Shown piece after piece: positions 7,813 through 16,102 of a DNA stretch of 64,000 nucleotides (position 1 is its first letter; the number at the start of each line of letters is the position of its first letter). Origin of the DNA: Synergistaceae bacterium (GTDB lineage Bacteria > Synergistota > Synergistia > Synergistales > Aminobacteriaceae). The stretch spans positions 62,001 through 126,000 of the forward strand of contig JAFSWZ010000025.1 in the NCBI GenBank assembly GCA_017450125.1, in the 5' to 3' direction. The notes beneath the pieces are model-generated. The model made no database searches, was not told where the DNA came from, and worked only from the letters and a program-made list of their open reading frames with translations. The translations under genes were made by a program, and so were the position numbers.

Positions 7813-9030
7813 ATGCCGTCAAACGTGTTAATCTTTGATGCTGATTACGTCTCCGAGCTCACGGCAAGGATGAACAGTGCCTGCGAGCTCATGGCGAGTG
7901 CAGTATCCAGCCTGAAGAGCGCGAGCAACCACGAGGGCTGGAAGTGCAAGGAACGCACCGAGATACTGGGCTTCTTCGACCAGCTTAACGACAAACTTGG
8001 CCGCCTTGACGGAGGGGTGAACGAGACCACGAGGATACTCAGCGGGAGCGTGAGCCGTTTTGCCTCCCTCGAACAGCAGTACGAATCGCAAGCTGAAGGG
8101 CTCTCTGAGGAAATAACCGGCGGCTTCGGGTTCAGGGCATCCGTGCGCGGAGGCGGAAACAGCACAGAACCTTCCGGGCAGACACCGGGAAGTTCTGCGT
8201 CCGGCGGAACAGGCTCTGGCGGAAGCGAAGGCACCGGCGGGGCAGGCGGGCAAGGCGGGCACGGCGGGCACGGCGGGCACGGAGGCGGCGGACATGTCGC
8301 AGGAGCAGTCGCAGGACTTGGCCGCAACATAATAGGCGGAAACAGGCCGGGCGACAATCACAATAATTCTGAGACACCTTCAGGAACAGGAGGAGCAGGA
8401 GGAGCAATGAACGTAAATCTTCCGGTAACGTATATTCCCGACAACCCGGGAGCGGCGGCACGGGGCGTTAAGGACACCAAAGCCGTAGCAGTATTCGCGG
8501 TCAGCACAGCCGCAGGGACAATCACGGGAGCTCTGTCGGAAGGAGCTCAGGCAGCGTCAGTACCGGCACTCGTCGAGGCCTACAACACAGCACGTGATGT
8601 CTTCGAGAGTTCCGGCGCAATAATGGCCAGTCCGTCCCAGCCCCACACTGCTGAGCGTCTCGCTATGGCCGCCGGTCTGGTGTCGCTCGCGGGGAATCCG
8701 GGAGCTCAGGCTTCGGCGCATTCGCAGGGCTTCAGTGCTTCGTCATCAGGGAGCGGGAGCTTCGCCGCCAACGCAGGCAGCCTCATGGGTATGCTTCAGG
8801 GCAACTCTGAGGCTTCGGAGCTTCAGGGCATTCTGGGAGTACTGACGGGGGCTGGCGGTGTTTCTGGTGCTGCATTTGCCGGAAGTTCTAGAGGCGAAAA
8901 CAATACATTCTTTGATATGATACTCGATGCACTCAAGAAAGCCCTTGCGGGAGAAGGCACAGGAACGTCGTCATCGTCGTCTGCCTCTAACCCGGTAGCG
9001 GAATTTCTGGGAAGTTACGTGATGGACTAG
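7813..9030 (+). CDS. Large WXG-like protein with Gly-rich linker, candidate secreted effector or structural protein
   Basis: A 405-residue protein. Residues 1-95 are a helical hairpin resembling a WXG100 domain with an altered turn (HEGWKCKERTEI). Residues about 105-190 are extremely rich in Gly, Ser and His, including repeated GGHGGHGG units. Residues about 215-405 are Ala/Gly/Ser-rich with short hydrophobic helices. The layout (WXG-like head plus long variable tail) is that of LXG or PPE-like type VII substrates, but no known toxin domain is visible. It has no signal peptide. No separate immunity gene follows: the next gene is the phosphatase, which argues against a simple antibacterial toxin. 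Confidence 0.6.
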   Translation: MPSNVLIFDADYVSELTARMNSACELMASAVSSLKSASNHEGWKCKERTEILGFFDQLNDKLGRLDGGVNETTRILSGSVSRFASLEQQYESQAEGLSEEITGGFGFRASVRGGGNSTEPSGQTPGSSASGGTGSGGSEGTGGAGGQGGHGGHGGHGGGGHVAGAVAGLGRNIIGGNRPGDNHNNSETPSGTGGAGGAMNVNLPVTYIPDNPGAAARGVKDTKAVAVFAVSTAAGTITGALSEGAQAASVPALVEAYNTARDVFESSGAIMASPSQPHTAERLAMAAGLVSLAGNPGAQASAHSQGFSASSSGSGSFAANAGSLMGMLQGNSEASELQGILGVLTGAGGVSGAAFAGSSRGENNTFFDMILDALKKALAGEGTGTSSSSSASNPVAEFLGSYVMD

Positions 9031-9040
9031 GTGATAATCA

Positions 9041-9841
9041 ATGCCGAAGGTGAAATTTGCAGTACGTTCCGACGTGGGGCGCGTAAGAACCAACAACGAG
9101 GATAATTTATACTGCAACGGAATAGTCATGACGGTCTCCGACAGAGAGAGGCCGTTTTTTCTTGCAGGAATAACGGACACACCCGCAATCTTCGCTGTCT
9201 TTGACGGAATGGGCGGCGAGGACTGCGGGGAACTTGCCTCCCTCACTGCCGCAGAGTCGCTTCAGAAGCACGCAGGCAAGGTACTCGGCAACATTCTTGA
9301 CGCTGAATGGGAAGTAGTCAACTTCGTCAAGGAAGCCAACGCTGAGCTTCTGGAGATTATGCGTTCTCAGGGTCTGAGGATGGGTACTACGCTGGTTATG
9401 GCAGTTGTCGGCGAGGCATCCTTCACGATGTACAGTCTGGGTGATTCTCAGGGCTTCAAGATGCTCGGAGACCGTCTCGTGCGCGTAACGGACGACCACA
9501 CCATAGCCGCAAGCAAAGTCAGGATGGGTCTTATGACTCCTGCTCAGGCGGCCAAGAGCAGGGAGAACCACATTCTCACGCGCTGGCTTGGAGATCCCGA
9601 CGAGTTCGGAGCAGCACCGGATGTCAGCCAAGCCTTTGCGTTCAGTGATGCACAGGGAGGGCTGATGTGCTCTGACGGACTGACTGACATGCTGGACTTC
9701 AAGGACATCGCCGCAATCATGAAGGCTAACCCCGAGCCTTCGGACGCAGTGAATGCCCTCGTTGATGCGGCACTCGGGCGCGGAGGCCGGGACAACGTTA
9801 CGTGCCTTGTGTTCAGAGTAGAGGAGGTTGAGCAGGCATGA
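9041..9841 (+). CDS. PP2C-family Ser/Thr protein phosphatase
   Basis: A 266-residue cytoplasmic phosphatase with the full set of metal-binding motifs: VGRVRTNNEDN near the N-terminus, FAVFDGMGG, GTTLVMAV, YSLGDSQGFKM, CSDGLTDML and GRDNVTCLV. The length is typical of stand-alone bacterial PP2C enzymes (PrpC/Stp). It overlaps the kinase gene that follows by four bases, so the two are translationally coupled. It probably reverses phosphorylation by that kinase; with the FHA domain on the secretion motor a shared target is plausible. The activity call is strong, the target is inference. Confidence 0.93.
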   Translation: MPKVKFAVRSDVGRVRTNNEDNLYCNGIVMTVSDRERPFFLAGITDTPAIFAVFDGMGGEDCGELASLTAAESLQKHAGKVLGNILDAEWEVVNFVKEANAELLEIMRSQGLRMGTTLVMAVVGEASFTMYSLGDSQGFKMLGDRLVRVTDDHTIAASKVRMGLMTPAQAAKSRENHILTRWLGDPDEFGAAPDVSQAFAFSDAQGGLMCSDGLTDMLDFKDIAAIMKANPEPSDAVNALVDAALGRGGRDNVTCLVFRVEEVEQA

Positions 9842-11766
9842 CGGACATAAAGCAGTACGAGCCTCTGTGGGGTTCATGGTACGTCGAGGGCAATCCGCTG
9901 GGTGAGGGATCGTTCGGCCAAGTGTGGAAGGTACGGCGCGAGGAGTTCGACCGCAAGTACTACGCCGCCGTGAAAATAATCTCCCTGCCTCAGAGCCGGG
10001 AAGACCTCAACCGCATACGCAGCGAGCTCAATGACGACGAGCCAAGCGTACGGAGCTACTTCAAGGGTATGGTTGACGACATAATCCAGGAAATAGACCT
10101 CATGAGCATGTTCAGGGGGAACTCTAACGTCGTCTCTATCGAGGATCACAAGGTGCTGCCAAAAGAAGGCGGAGAAGGCTGGGAGTCCATAGGCTGGGAC
10201 ATTCTCATACGCATGGAACTTCTGGAGACGTTGTCGGCTCACACAGCGTCCAAGCCGCTAACCCTTGAAGAGGTTATGAGGCTGGGTATAGACATCTCGC
10301 ACGCTCTGGAGCTCTGCGCCGTCAAGAACGTTATCCACAGGGATATCAAGCCGGACAATATCTTTGTGTCGGAGTACGGAGACTACAAGCTGGGCGATTT
10401 CGGTGTAGCCCGGCACATTGAGCGCATGAACGCCGAGATGTCAGAGAAGGGAACGCCCACGTACATGGCACCTGAAATCTTCAACCACCAGCCTTACGGG
10501 CCTTCTGTGGATCTGTACTCTCTGGGCATAGTCATGTACCGTTACCTGAACAACAACCGTGCTCCGTTCATGCCGCCTTATCCCGAACAGCCGACCCCTG
10601 ATGACCGCGAGAATGCACTGATGCGCAGGATGAGGGGGGAGCAGATTCCCGACATACCCGGCATTCCCGCAGAGCTCAATGATTTTGTGCTCAAGGCGTG
10701 TGCGTTCCGGCCTGACGACAGGTTCAGGAGTGCTGAGGAGTTCAGGAAGGAGCTCGAGAGGATAGCGGGCGTGAAGTCTAAGGCTTCCGTGTACGAGATT
10801 CCGAGAGCGCAGGGAGGTGCGGACACTTCTCCGCGCGCACGCAGGGCTGACGAAGAAGAGGAGCATACTGTCGGGCAGTTCGTTCCACGTTACGAGGAGA
10901 CCATCATTGCCCCCAAGAACGAGAAGCCCGAAGTTCCCGCACGAATCATGAACTTCATCTCAATACCCGGTGCTGTGTGTTCGGGGCTGCTTACCCTTCT
11001 GTGTATCTTCAGCGGACGAACCGGCGACATTGTGTTCTCCATGCCGCTCTACGCTATGCTTGCTGCCCTCTGCGTCCTGACCTTCAAGCTCTCGGCGTTG
11101 AACCTTGTAGCGATTGTCTGGCTCATCGTATGGCTGGCCTTTACGGCTCTGATGAACTTCTCGGCGTTCGATTATCCTCTGCTGGCAATGACGGTGGGGA
11201 TATTGTGTGCTGAGGCTCTGCGTTCGCCCAACCCGAAGTACAAGCGCGTCCTTAGTGTTGCTCTTGCGATGTGCGCAGTTGTTACGTCAGTGCTGTCTTA
11301 CAGGGCTTCGGGAGCTTCGACCTCAGAGAACTTCAAGGCACTCATTGCGGCATCTTACGGAATACCGGCCATACTGTCGTTCGGTGCTGTAGCCGTAATG
11401 CTGCCCCATCGCGAGGACGGGAAAGTCATCCCTGTTCTTGCGGCTCTGCAGTTTGCACCGCTGATGATGTTCCTGATGATGATAGCAGCAGCATTTGCCG
11501 GGAAATTCTCTTACGTGCTGTTCAACATGGCTAATGCCTGCTTGGTGGGGTTCTCGCCGGAAAGATTCTCGTGGTGGAGGTACGCGCGGTTTCTCGGGCT
11601 AGTCATTCAGGTTGTGGCGGCACTGTGCGTTGTGCTGACGGCGTGCGCAAGGATGATGCCTAGTGATTTTCTGGCGATGATGAACAGCAAGGGGAAATCT
11701 GCCGGGATGTTTGCGGCCGGGCTTGCTGTCGTAATTATGGGCTTATTGGCTGTGTTGCTGATTTAG
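9838..11766 (+). CDS. Ser/Thr protein kinase with polytopic C-terminal membrane domain
   Basis: A 642-residue membrane kinase. The catalytic domain (about 15-310) is complete: Gly loop from residue 22 (GEGSFGQV), K46, HRDIKPDN with D169, D187-F-G and APE at 211-213. A charged linker (about 320-370) leads to a C-terminal half of roughly eight hydrophobic segments (about 372-640). No extracellular PASTA repeats are present, unlike PrkC/PknB. Firmicutes EssB has an inactive kinase fold plus one membrane helix; this protein is active-looking and polytopic, and it may stand in for a membrane component of the secretion machine. Coupled by overlap to the phosphatase. Confidence 0.92.
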   Translation: MTDIKQYEPLWGSWYVEGNPLGEGSFGQVWKVRREEFDRKYYAAVKIISLPQSREDLNRIRSELNDDEPSVRSYFKGMVDDIIQEIDLMSMFRGNSNVVSIEDHKVLPKEGGEGWESIGWDILIRMELLETLSAHTASKPLTLEEVMRLGIDISHALELCAVKNVIHRDIKPDNIFVSEYGDYKLGDFGVARHIERMNAEMSEKGTPTYMAPEIFNHQPYGPSVDLYSLGIVMYRYLNNNRAPFMPPYPEQPTPDDRENALMRRMRGEQIPDIPGIPAELNDFVLKACAFRPDDRFRSAEEFRKELERIAGVKSKASVYEIPRAQGGADTSPRARRADEEEEHTVGQFVPRYEETIIAPKNEKPEVPARIMNFISIPGAVCSGLLTLLCIFSGRTGDIVFSMPLYAMLAALCVLTFKLSALNLVAIVWLIVWLAFTALMNFSAFDYPLLAMTVGILCAEALRSPNPKYKRVLSVALAMCAVVTSVLSYRASGASTSENFKALIAASYGIPAILSFGAVAVMLPHREDGKVIPVLAALQFAPLMMFLMMIAAAFAGKFSYVLFNMANACLVGFSPERFSWWRYARFLGLVIQVVAALCVVLTACARMMPSDFLAMMNSKGKSAGMFAAGLAVVIMGLLAVLLI

Positions 11767-11782
11767 GCGGAGTGCATCAGCT

Positions 11783-12925
11783 ATGAGCAAAAAGCTAGTG
11801 TACTTATCGAACTGTCCCAGTCATTATTCACTGTCGCTCTCTGAGGCCTTCACCAAAATCTACGGCGACAGCTTCAAGTTCATCACGACCGTCCGGCTCA
11901 AAGAAGGCGAGGGTCTGCCGTCATACTTCGGGGACACGGCGGAACTTCCGTTTGTCCTGCGAGCCTACGACAGCCCGGAGGCCGGAGAGGAAGCCCGCAG
12001 GATGGTGATTGATGCGGACTGCGTGATAATTGGCGGCCTGCCGGTAAGCGATGTCGCCGAGAGACTGCGTGCGGGGAAATTGACTTTCATGCAGAGCGAA
12101 CGTTTCTTCAAGGGGCCGCTGTGGAAGGATGCAGTGAGGTTCGCGAAGTACTGTCTCTACAGCGGCGGGAGGTCTCAGGCACGGGATAGGCGCGCGAAGT
12201 TCTACCTCCTGTGCGTGTCTGCTTACGCGGCACGGGACTACAGCACCTGCGGACTGTTCAGGGGCAAGTCGTACAGGTGGGGCTACTTCCCCGAGCTGAA
12301 GCACTGGGACACTCTTCCCGCAAAGGACAGCGGAAGCATCATCTGGACGGGAAGGCTAATCTCGTGGAAGCACCCTGATTTGGCGGTGAAGCTCGCGGAG
12401 AGGCTCAAGGCTCAGGGCAAAACCTTCCGGCTGAAGATTATCGGTTCTGGCGAAATGCAGGCAGAACTCTCGCGCATGGTCGACGCACTGAACCTTCACG
12501 ACTGCGTAGAACTTCCGGGAGCTCTTCCCGTCGGGAAGGTTCGCACGGAGATGGAGAGGGCGGAGATCTCGCTGTTCACGTCGGACAGAGGCGAAGGCTG
12601 GGGAGTTGTTCTCAACGAAGCAATGAACTCCGGCTGTGCAGTTCTCGCGGACAACCGAGCAGGCTCTACCCCATACCTAGTCAGGGACGGGCACAACGGA
12701 CTGACCTTCAAGGGGCTCGATGACCTCACGCAGAAAGTCTCTGCACTGCTCGATGCTCCCGAGAGATGCGCTGAACTTGGCCGGAACGCCTACAAGACTA
12801 TTGCGGAGGTGTGGAGTCCTGATGTCGCGGCAAGGAGGTTCGTCGAGCTTGCGGAGGCACTGAGGACAAAAGATTCTGTGAGCTTGTGGGAGGACGGGCC
12901 GGGAAGCGTTGCGCCGGTGATATAA
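11783..12925 (+). CDS. GT4-type glycosyltransferase
   Basis: A 380-residue GT-B enzyme. The C-terminal Rossmann half carries the family pattern: IIWTGRLISWKHPDLA, then LKIIGSGEMQAEL, and the donor-binding EGWGVVLNEAMNSGCAVLA, with E-x7-E preserved. The N-terminal half is divergent (acceptor side). Such enzymes transfer a sugar from a nucleotide-sugar to a lipid- or polymer-linked acceptor at the cytoplasmic membrane; the substrate cannot be read. It starts 16 bases after the kinase gene with a weak ribosome binding site, so it may be read through from the secretion operon without belonging to it. Confidence 0.82.
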   Translation: MSKKLVYLSNCPSHYSLSLSEAFTKIYGDSFKFITTVRLKEGEGLPSYFGDTAELPFVLRAYDSPEAGEEARRMVIDADCVIIGGLPVSDVAERLRAGKLTFMQSERFFKGPLWKDAVRFAKYCLYSGGRSQARDRRAKFYLLCVSAYAARDYSTCGLFRGKSYRWGYFPELKHWDTLPAKDSGSIIWTGRLISWKHPDLAVKLAERLKAQGKTFRLKIIGSGEMQAELSRMVDALNLHDCVELPGALPVGKVRTEMERAEISLFTSDRGEGWGVVLNEAMNSGCAVLADNRAGSTPYLVRDGHNGLTFKGLDDLTQKVSALLDAPERCAELGRNAYKTIAEVWSPDVAARRFVELAEALRTKDSVSLWEDGPGSVAPVI

Positions 12926-12926
12926 T
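12918..12926 (+). promoter_or_regulatory. Extended -10 promoter element
   Basis: TGATATAAT fits the extended -10 consensus (TGnTATAAT) and overlaps the stop of the glycosyltransferase gene, 34 bases before the dehydrogenase start. No clear -35 is present, as is tolerated for this promoter class. A separate transcript for the dehydrogenase is inferred. Confidence 0.45.
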
Positions 12927-12959
12927 TACACAATCCCCAACGAAAAGAGGTACTCACTC

Positions 12960-13856
12960 ATGAAGATAGGATTTATCGGTCTCGGCATAATGGGTCGCCC
13001 GATGGCCAAGAACCTCCTCAAGGCCGGGCACGAACTCAGAGTATTCGACATGAACAAAGCCGCTGTTGACGACGTCGTAGCCTTCGGTCAGGGCAAAGCC
13101 ACAGCCGCCGCAAACGCAGTCGATGCCGCGAAGGGTGCAGAGCTCGTCCTTACGATGCTCCCCAACTCCCCGCACGTCAAAAGCGTAATGCTCGAGGACG
13201 ACAAAGTCGCTGACCACATGGAGCAGGGCGCGGCATTCATCGACATGTCCTCAATCAACCCCATCGCCAGCCGCGAAATCGCCGACGCTCTCGCAAAGAA
13301 GGGAATCCCTATGCTCGACGCTCCCGTCTCCGGCGGTGAACCTAAAGCTATTGACGGAACGCTGAGCTTCATGGTCGGCGGCAAGAAGGAAGTCTTCGCG
13401 AAGTTCGAGCCTGTGCTTAAGGCTATGGGCTCAAGCGTTGTGCTCTGCGGAGACATCGGCGCAGGGAACGTTACGAAGCTGTGCAACCAGATCGTCGTTG
13501 CGGTGAACATCGCGGCAGTCAGTGAAGCACTCATGCTCGGCAAGAAGGCCGGCGTTGACCCCGAAGCAATCTATCAGGCGATACGCGGAGGGCTCGCAGG
13601 CTCAACGGTAATGGACGCGAAAGCTCCCATGATCATGAACCGCAACTTCAAGCCCGGCTTCAAGATTGACCTTCACATCAAGGATCTCACCAATGTTATG
13701 GACGCGGCCAAGAGCGTTGACAGCCCCATTCCTCTGACGGTGCAGGTGTTCGAGATGATGAAGATTCTTCACGGCGACGGCAAGGGACAGTGCGACCACA
13801 GCGCGCTTGCCCTCGTGTACGAGAAACTTGCTAACACGGAGATTACGCGCGGCTAG
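12960..13856 (+). CDS. garR: 3-hydroxyacid dehydrogenase, tartronate semialdehyde reductase-like
   Basis: A 298-residue beta-hydroxyacid dehydrogenase. An N-terminal Rossmann motif GFIGLGIMGRPMAKNL binds the dinucleotide, followed by the substrate-binding DAPVSGGEPKAIDGTLSFMVGG and the catalytic-Lys segment GAGNVTKLCNQIVV. The length and the motif spellings match GarR/GlxR enzymes, which reduce tartronate semialdehyde to glycerate, but 3-hydroxyisobutyrate dehydrogenases share these motifs, so the substrate is uncertain. The start has a ribosome binding site (aaagagg). No glyoxylate or glucarate genes lie nearby. Confidence 0.8.
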   Translation: MKIGFIGLGIMGRPMAKNLLKAGHELRVFDMNKAAVDDVVAFGQGKATAAANAVDAAKGAELVLTMLPNSPHVKSVMLEDDKVADHMEQGAAFIDMSSINPIASREIADALAKKGIPMLDAPVSGGEPKAIDGTLSFMVGGKKEVFAKFEPVLKAMGSSVVLCGDIGAGNVTKLCNQIVVAVNIAAVSEALMLGKKAGVDPEAIYQAIRGGLAGSTVMDAKAPMIMNRNFKPGFKIDLHIKDLTNVMDAAKSVDSPIPLTVQVFEMMKILHGDGKGQCDHSALALVYEKLANTEITRG

Positions 13857-13957
13857 TTCACGAAAATTTCATACCAACTGCATATAATAGACCCTGTGAG
13901 TTAGTGTACAATCTATATTCACGGGGTCTAATCTTATTCTCAGGAGTTCATTATGTG

Positions 13958-15268
13958 ATGCGCAAAATCTTTCTTACAATTTCACTCTTTCTGCTGATGA
14001 TGCTTCCGTCAGTCCTTTATGCTGAAGACATTTCCGGCCTTTCCCTCGAAGAGTGCCTGACGCTCGCTCTCCTCAACCACCCTTCGCTGACCAAAGCCAA
14101 AGCCTCAACGCGGGACATTGCCGCACAGCTCGAAGCCCTGCGCGCAAGCACACGGTGGAAGCTCAGCCTCTCCGGGTCATTCAGCTACGACGGCGACTAC
14201 GAGGACTGGGACAGCAGATACCACAGCGAGTCCCTCCGTGTAACGGCGACGAAACTCATCTATGACAACGGACGCAGCAAACTTCAGCGCGAGATACGCA
14301 CGGAGAGCCTGAAGGGTTCGCGCGAAACATTCAGGAACACGCAGATAACCGTAGCCGCCAACGCCAAGAAAGCCTACTATGACCTCGTGCTGAAGATGCT
14401 CAACAGGGACGTAGAACGCGAGAAAGTAATGAACCTTGAGGAACACCTTAAGCGGGCTCAAGGTCTCTACGAGGTCGGCAACGTCGCATTCATCGAGGTA
14501 ACGAAGGCTCAGGCAGATGTAGCCAGCGCGCGCGTCTCCCTCCTGAAGGCAGAGAACGATATTCTTGTGTCGCAGGAAGCACTGAGGGTAGCGATGGGCA
14601 CGGATATTGCCGGGCCGTTCGACATTCTGCTGTCGACGGAGCTGCTGCTTCCTCAGCCCGCAGAGGACACGTCCGCACTCATAGCCTCAGCCCTCAACGA
14701 CAGGCCGGACTACCGCAAACTTCTTCACGACATCAGGGGAAGCGAGCTCGCAATCACCAACGCCGCCCGCGCGAACTCACCGACAGTGAACGGCACGCTG
14801 AGTTCTACGTTCTCGAAGCGTGAGGGCAACAACTCGACGGAGAACTACGCCGCCGGAATAACCGTAACCGTCCCGATAGTTGACGGCGGGGAGGTCAAGG
14901 CTAACGTTGCGTCCGCACGTGCACAGCTTGACTCCGTGAATGCAGACGCAGAGGCCTTAAGGCAGCAGATAACTTACTCAGTGAGGAGCGCGGCACTCTC
15001 GCTAACGAACGCGACGGACAGGGTAAGATCCAGCGAAGCAAGCGTGAAGTACGCGGAGGAGAACCTCGAGCTGGCGAAAGGACGCTACGAAGTCGGAGTA
15101 GGCGAACCACTCGAGCTCAGCGATGCGGTCTCTACGCTGGCAAGTTCGCGGTACACGTACTATCAGGCACTGTATGACGCACAGACAGCAAGGGCAGAAC
15201 TTGACGCGGCACTGGGTCATTTTCCGCCGGAGATTGACGGGAGGATAGGAGAATGGGAAGCAGAGTAG
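13958..15268 (+). CDS. TolC-family outer membrane efflux protein
   Basis: An outer membrane channel of 436 residues from ATG 13958 (GTG 13955 is also possible; the ribosome binding site caggag is at 13941). The signal peptide is MRKIFLTISLFLLMMLPSVLYA. Two OEP repeats with long coiled helices follow (LTLALLNHPSLTKAKAS and the related NLELAKGRYEVGVGEPLEL), the hallmark of the TolC alpha-barrel. It should form the trimeric exit duct for the MacA-like adaptor encoded two genes later. The next gene starts inside its 3' end. Its presence indicates an outer membrane. Confidence 0.88.
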   Translation: MRKIFLTISLFLLMMLPSVLYAEDISGLSLEECLTLALLNHPSLTKAKASTRDIAAQLEALRASTRWKLSLSGSFSYDGDYEDWDSRYHSESLRVTATKLIYDNGRSKLQREIRTESLKGSRETFRNTQITVAANAKKAYYDLVLKMLNRDVEREKVMNLEEHLKRAQGLYEVGNVAFIEVTKAQADVASARVSLLKAENDILVSQEALRVAMGTDIAGPFDILLSTELLLPQPAEDTSALIASALNDRPDYRKLLHDIRGSELAITNAARANSPTVNGTLSSTFSKREGNNSTENYAAGITVTVPIVDGGEVKANVASARAQLDSVNADAEALRQQITYSVRSAALSLTNATDRVRSSEASVKYAEENLELAKGRYEVGVGEPLELSDAVSTLASSRYTYYQALYDAQTARAELDAALGHFPPEIDGRIGEWEAE

Positions 15269-16098
15269 ACCTTCACATACACACTGACGCATCGGACGGA
15301 ACAGACAGCCCGCAGGCCTTGCTCTGGAACATCCAGAAGGCCGGAATAGACACGTTCGCTGTTACTGACCATGACACGATACGCGGGGCAATGGCTGTGA
15401 AGAAGATTGTTCCGCCGGGAATGAAGTTCATTCAGGGAATAGAGTTCTCATGCATTGCAGAAGGCGGAAAGTGCCACATTCTGGGCCTGAATTACGACGA
15501 GAACAACCTCGACTTTCAGGAGGCACTTCGTACTGGCGACGAGCTCCGGCACGCAAAGTTCTGGAAGCGCGTTGAGGTATTGCGCTCGGAATTCGGGATA
15601 ACCTTCACTGATGACGAGATGGATACCCTCCTCAAGACCCCCAGCGTGGGCAAGCCGCATCTGGCTAATATGATTGTCGCTAAGGGCTTCGCAACGGACA
15701 GGCAGGACGCAATCACACGCTACATCGACAAGTGCAGGACGGGCGTAAAGAGCAAGATAGATGCTTCTTTCGCGGTGAGAGCAATTCTGTCGGCAGGAGG
15801 AATCCCTGTGTGGGCACATCCTCTAGGCGGTGAAGGTGAGCCGGAGCTTCCCGAGCATAAGTTCAGGGTTATGCTTCAGGAGCTCGCGGGTTACGGCTTG
15901 AAGGGGCTGGAGTGCTGGTACTCGAAGTACAAGCCCATGAAGTGCGAGTGGCTTTCGCGGTGGGCGGAGAGAATGGGGCTGTGCGTTTCGGGCGGTAGCG
16001 ACTATCACGGAACGAACAAATCAATTCCGCTCGGCCGTCTCAATGCTGACAACATAAACATAGATGCAGAGAAACTTACGATACTAAGAAAGGTGTGA
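15253..16098 (+). CDS. PHP-domain metal-dependent phosphoesterase
   Basis: A 281-residue PHP protein, cytoplasmic. The first motif HIHTDASDG (starting at about residue 7), the second AVTDHDTI, a later IEFSC acidic motif, WAHPLG and the closing SGGSDYHG are the conserved metal ligands. Relatives include YciV/RnmAB, a 5'-3' exonuclease and 3',5'-nucleotide phosphatase. The ATG overlaps the TolC gene by 16 bases behind ggagg at 15239, so it is co-translated with an efflux operon with which it has no obvious functional link. Confidence 0.87.
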   Translation: MGSRVDLHIHTDASDGTDSPQALLWNIQKAGIDTFAVTDHDTIRGAMAVKKIVPPGMKFIQGIEFSCIAEGGKCHILGLNYDENNLDFQEALRTGDELRHAKFWKRVEVLRSEFGITFTDDEMDTLLKTPSVGKPHLANMIVAKGFATDRQDAITRYIDKCRTGVKSKIDASFAVRAILSAGGIPVWAHPLGGEGEPELPEHKFRVMLQELAGYGLKGLECWYSKYKPMKCEWLSRWAERMGLCVSGGSDYHGTNKSIPLGRLNADNINIDAEKLTILRKV

Positions 16099-16102
16099 AA
16101 TC

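Noticed and set aside
7828-8461. Overlapping minus-strand frames, Pro/Cys-rich or Arg/Leu-rich, opposite the Gly-rich protein
   Set aside because: The composition is the complement of Gly-rich codons; no start signals.
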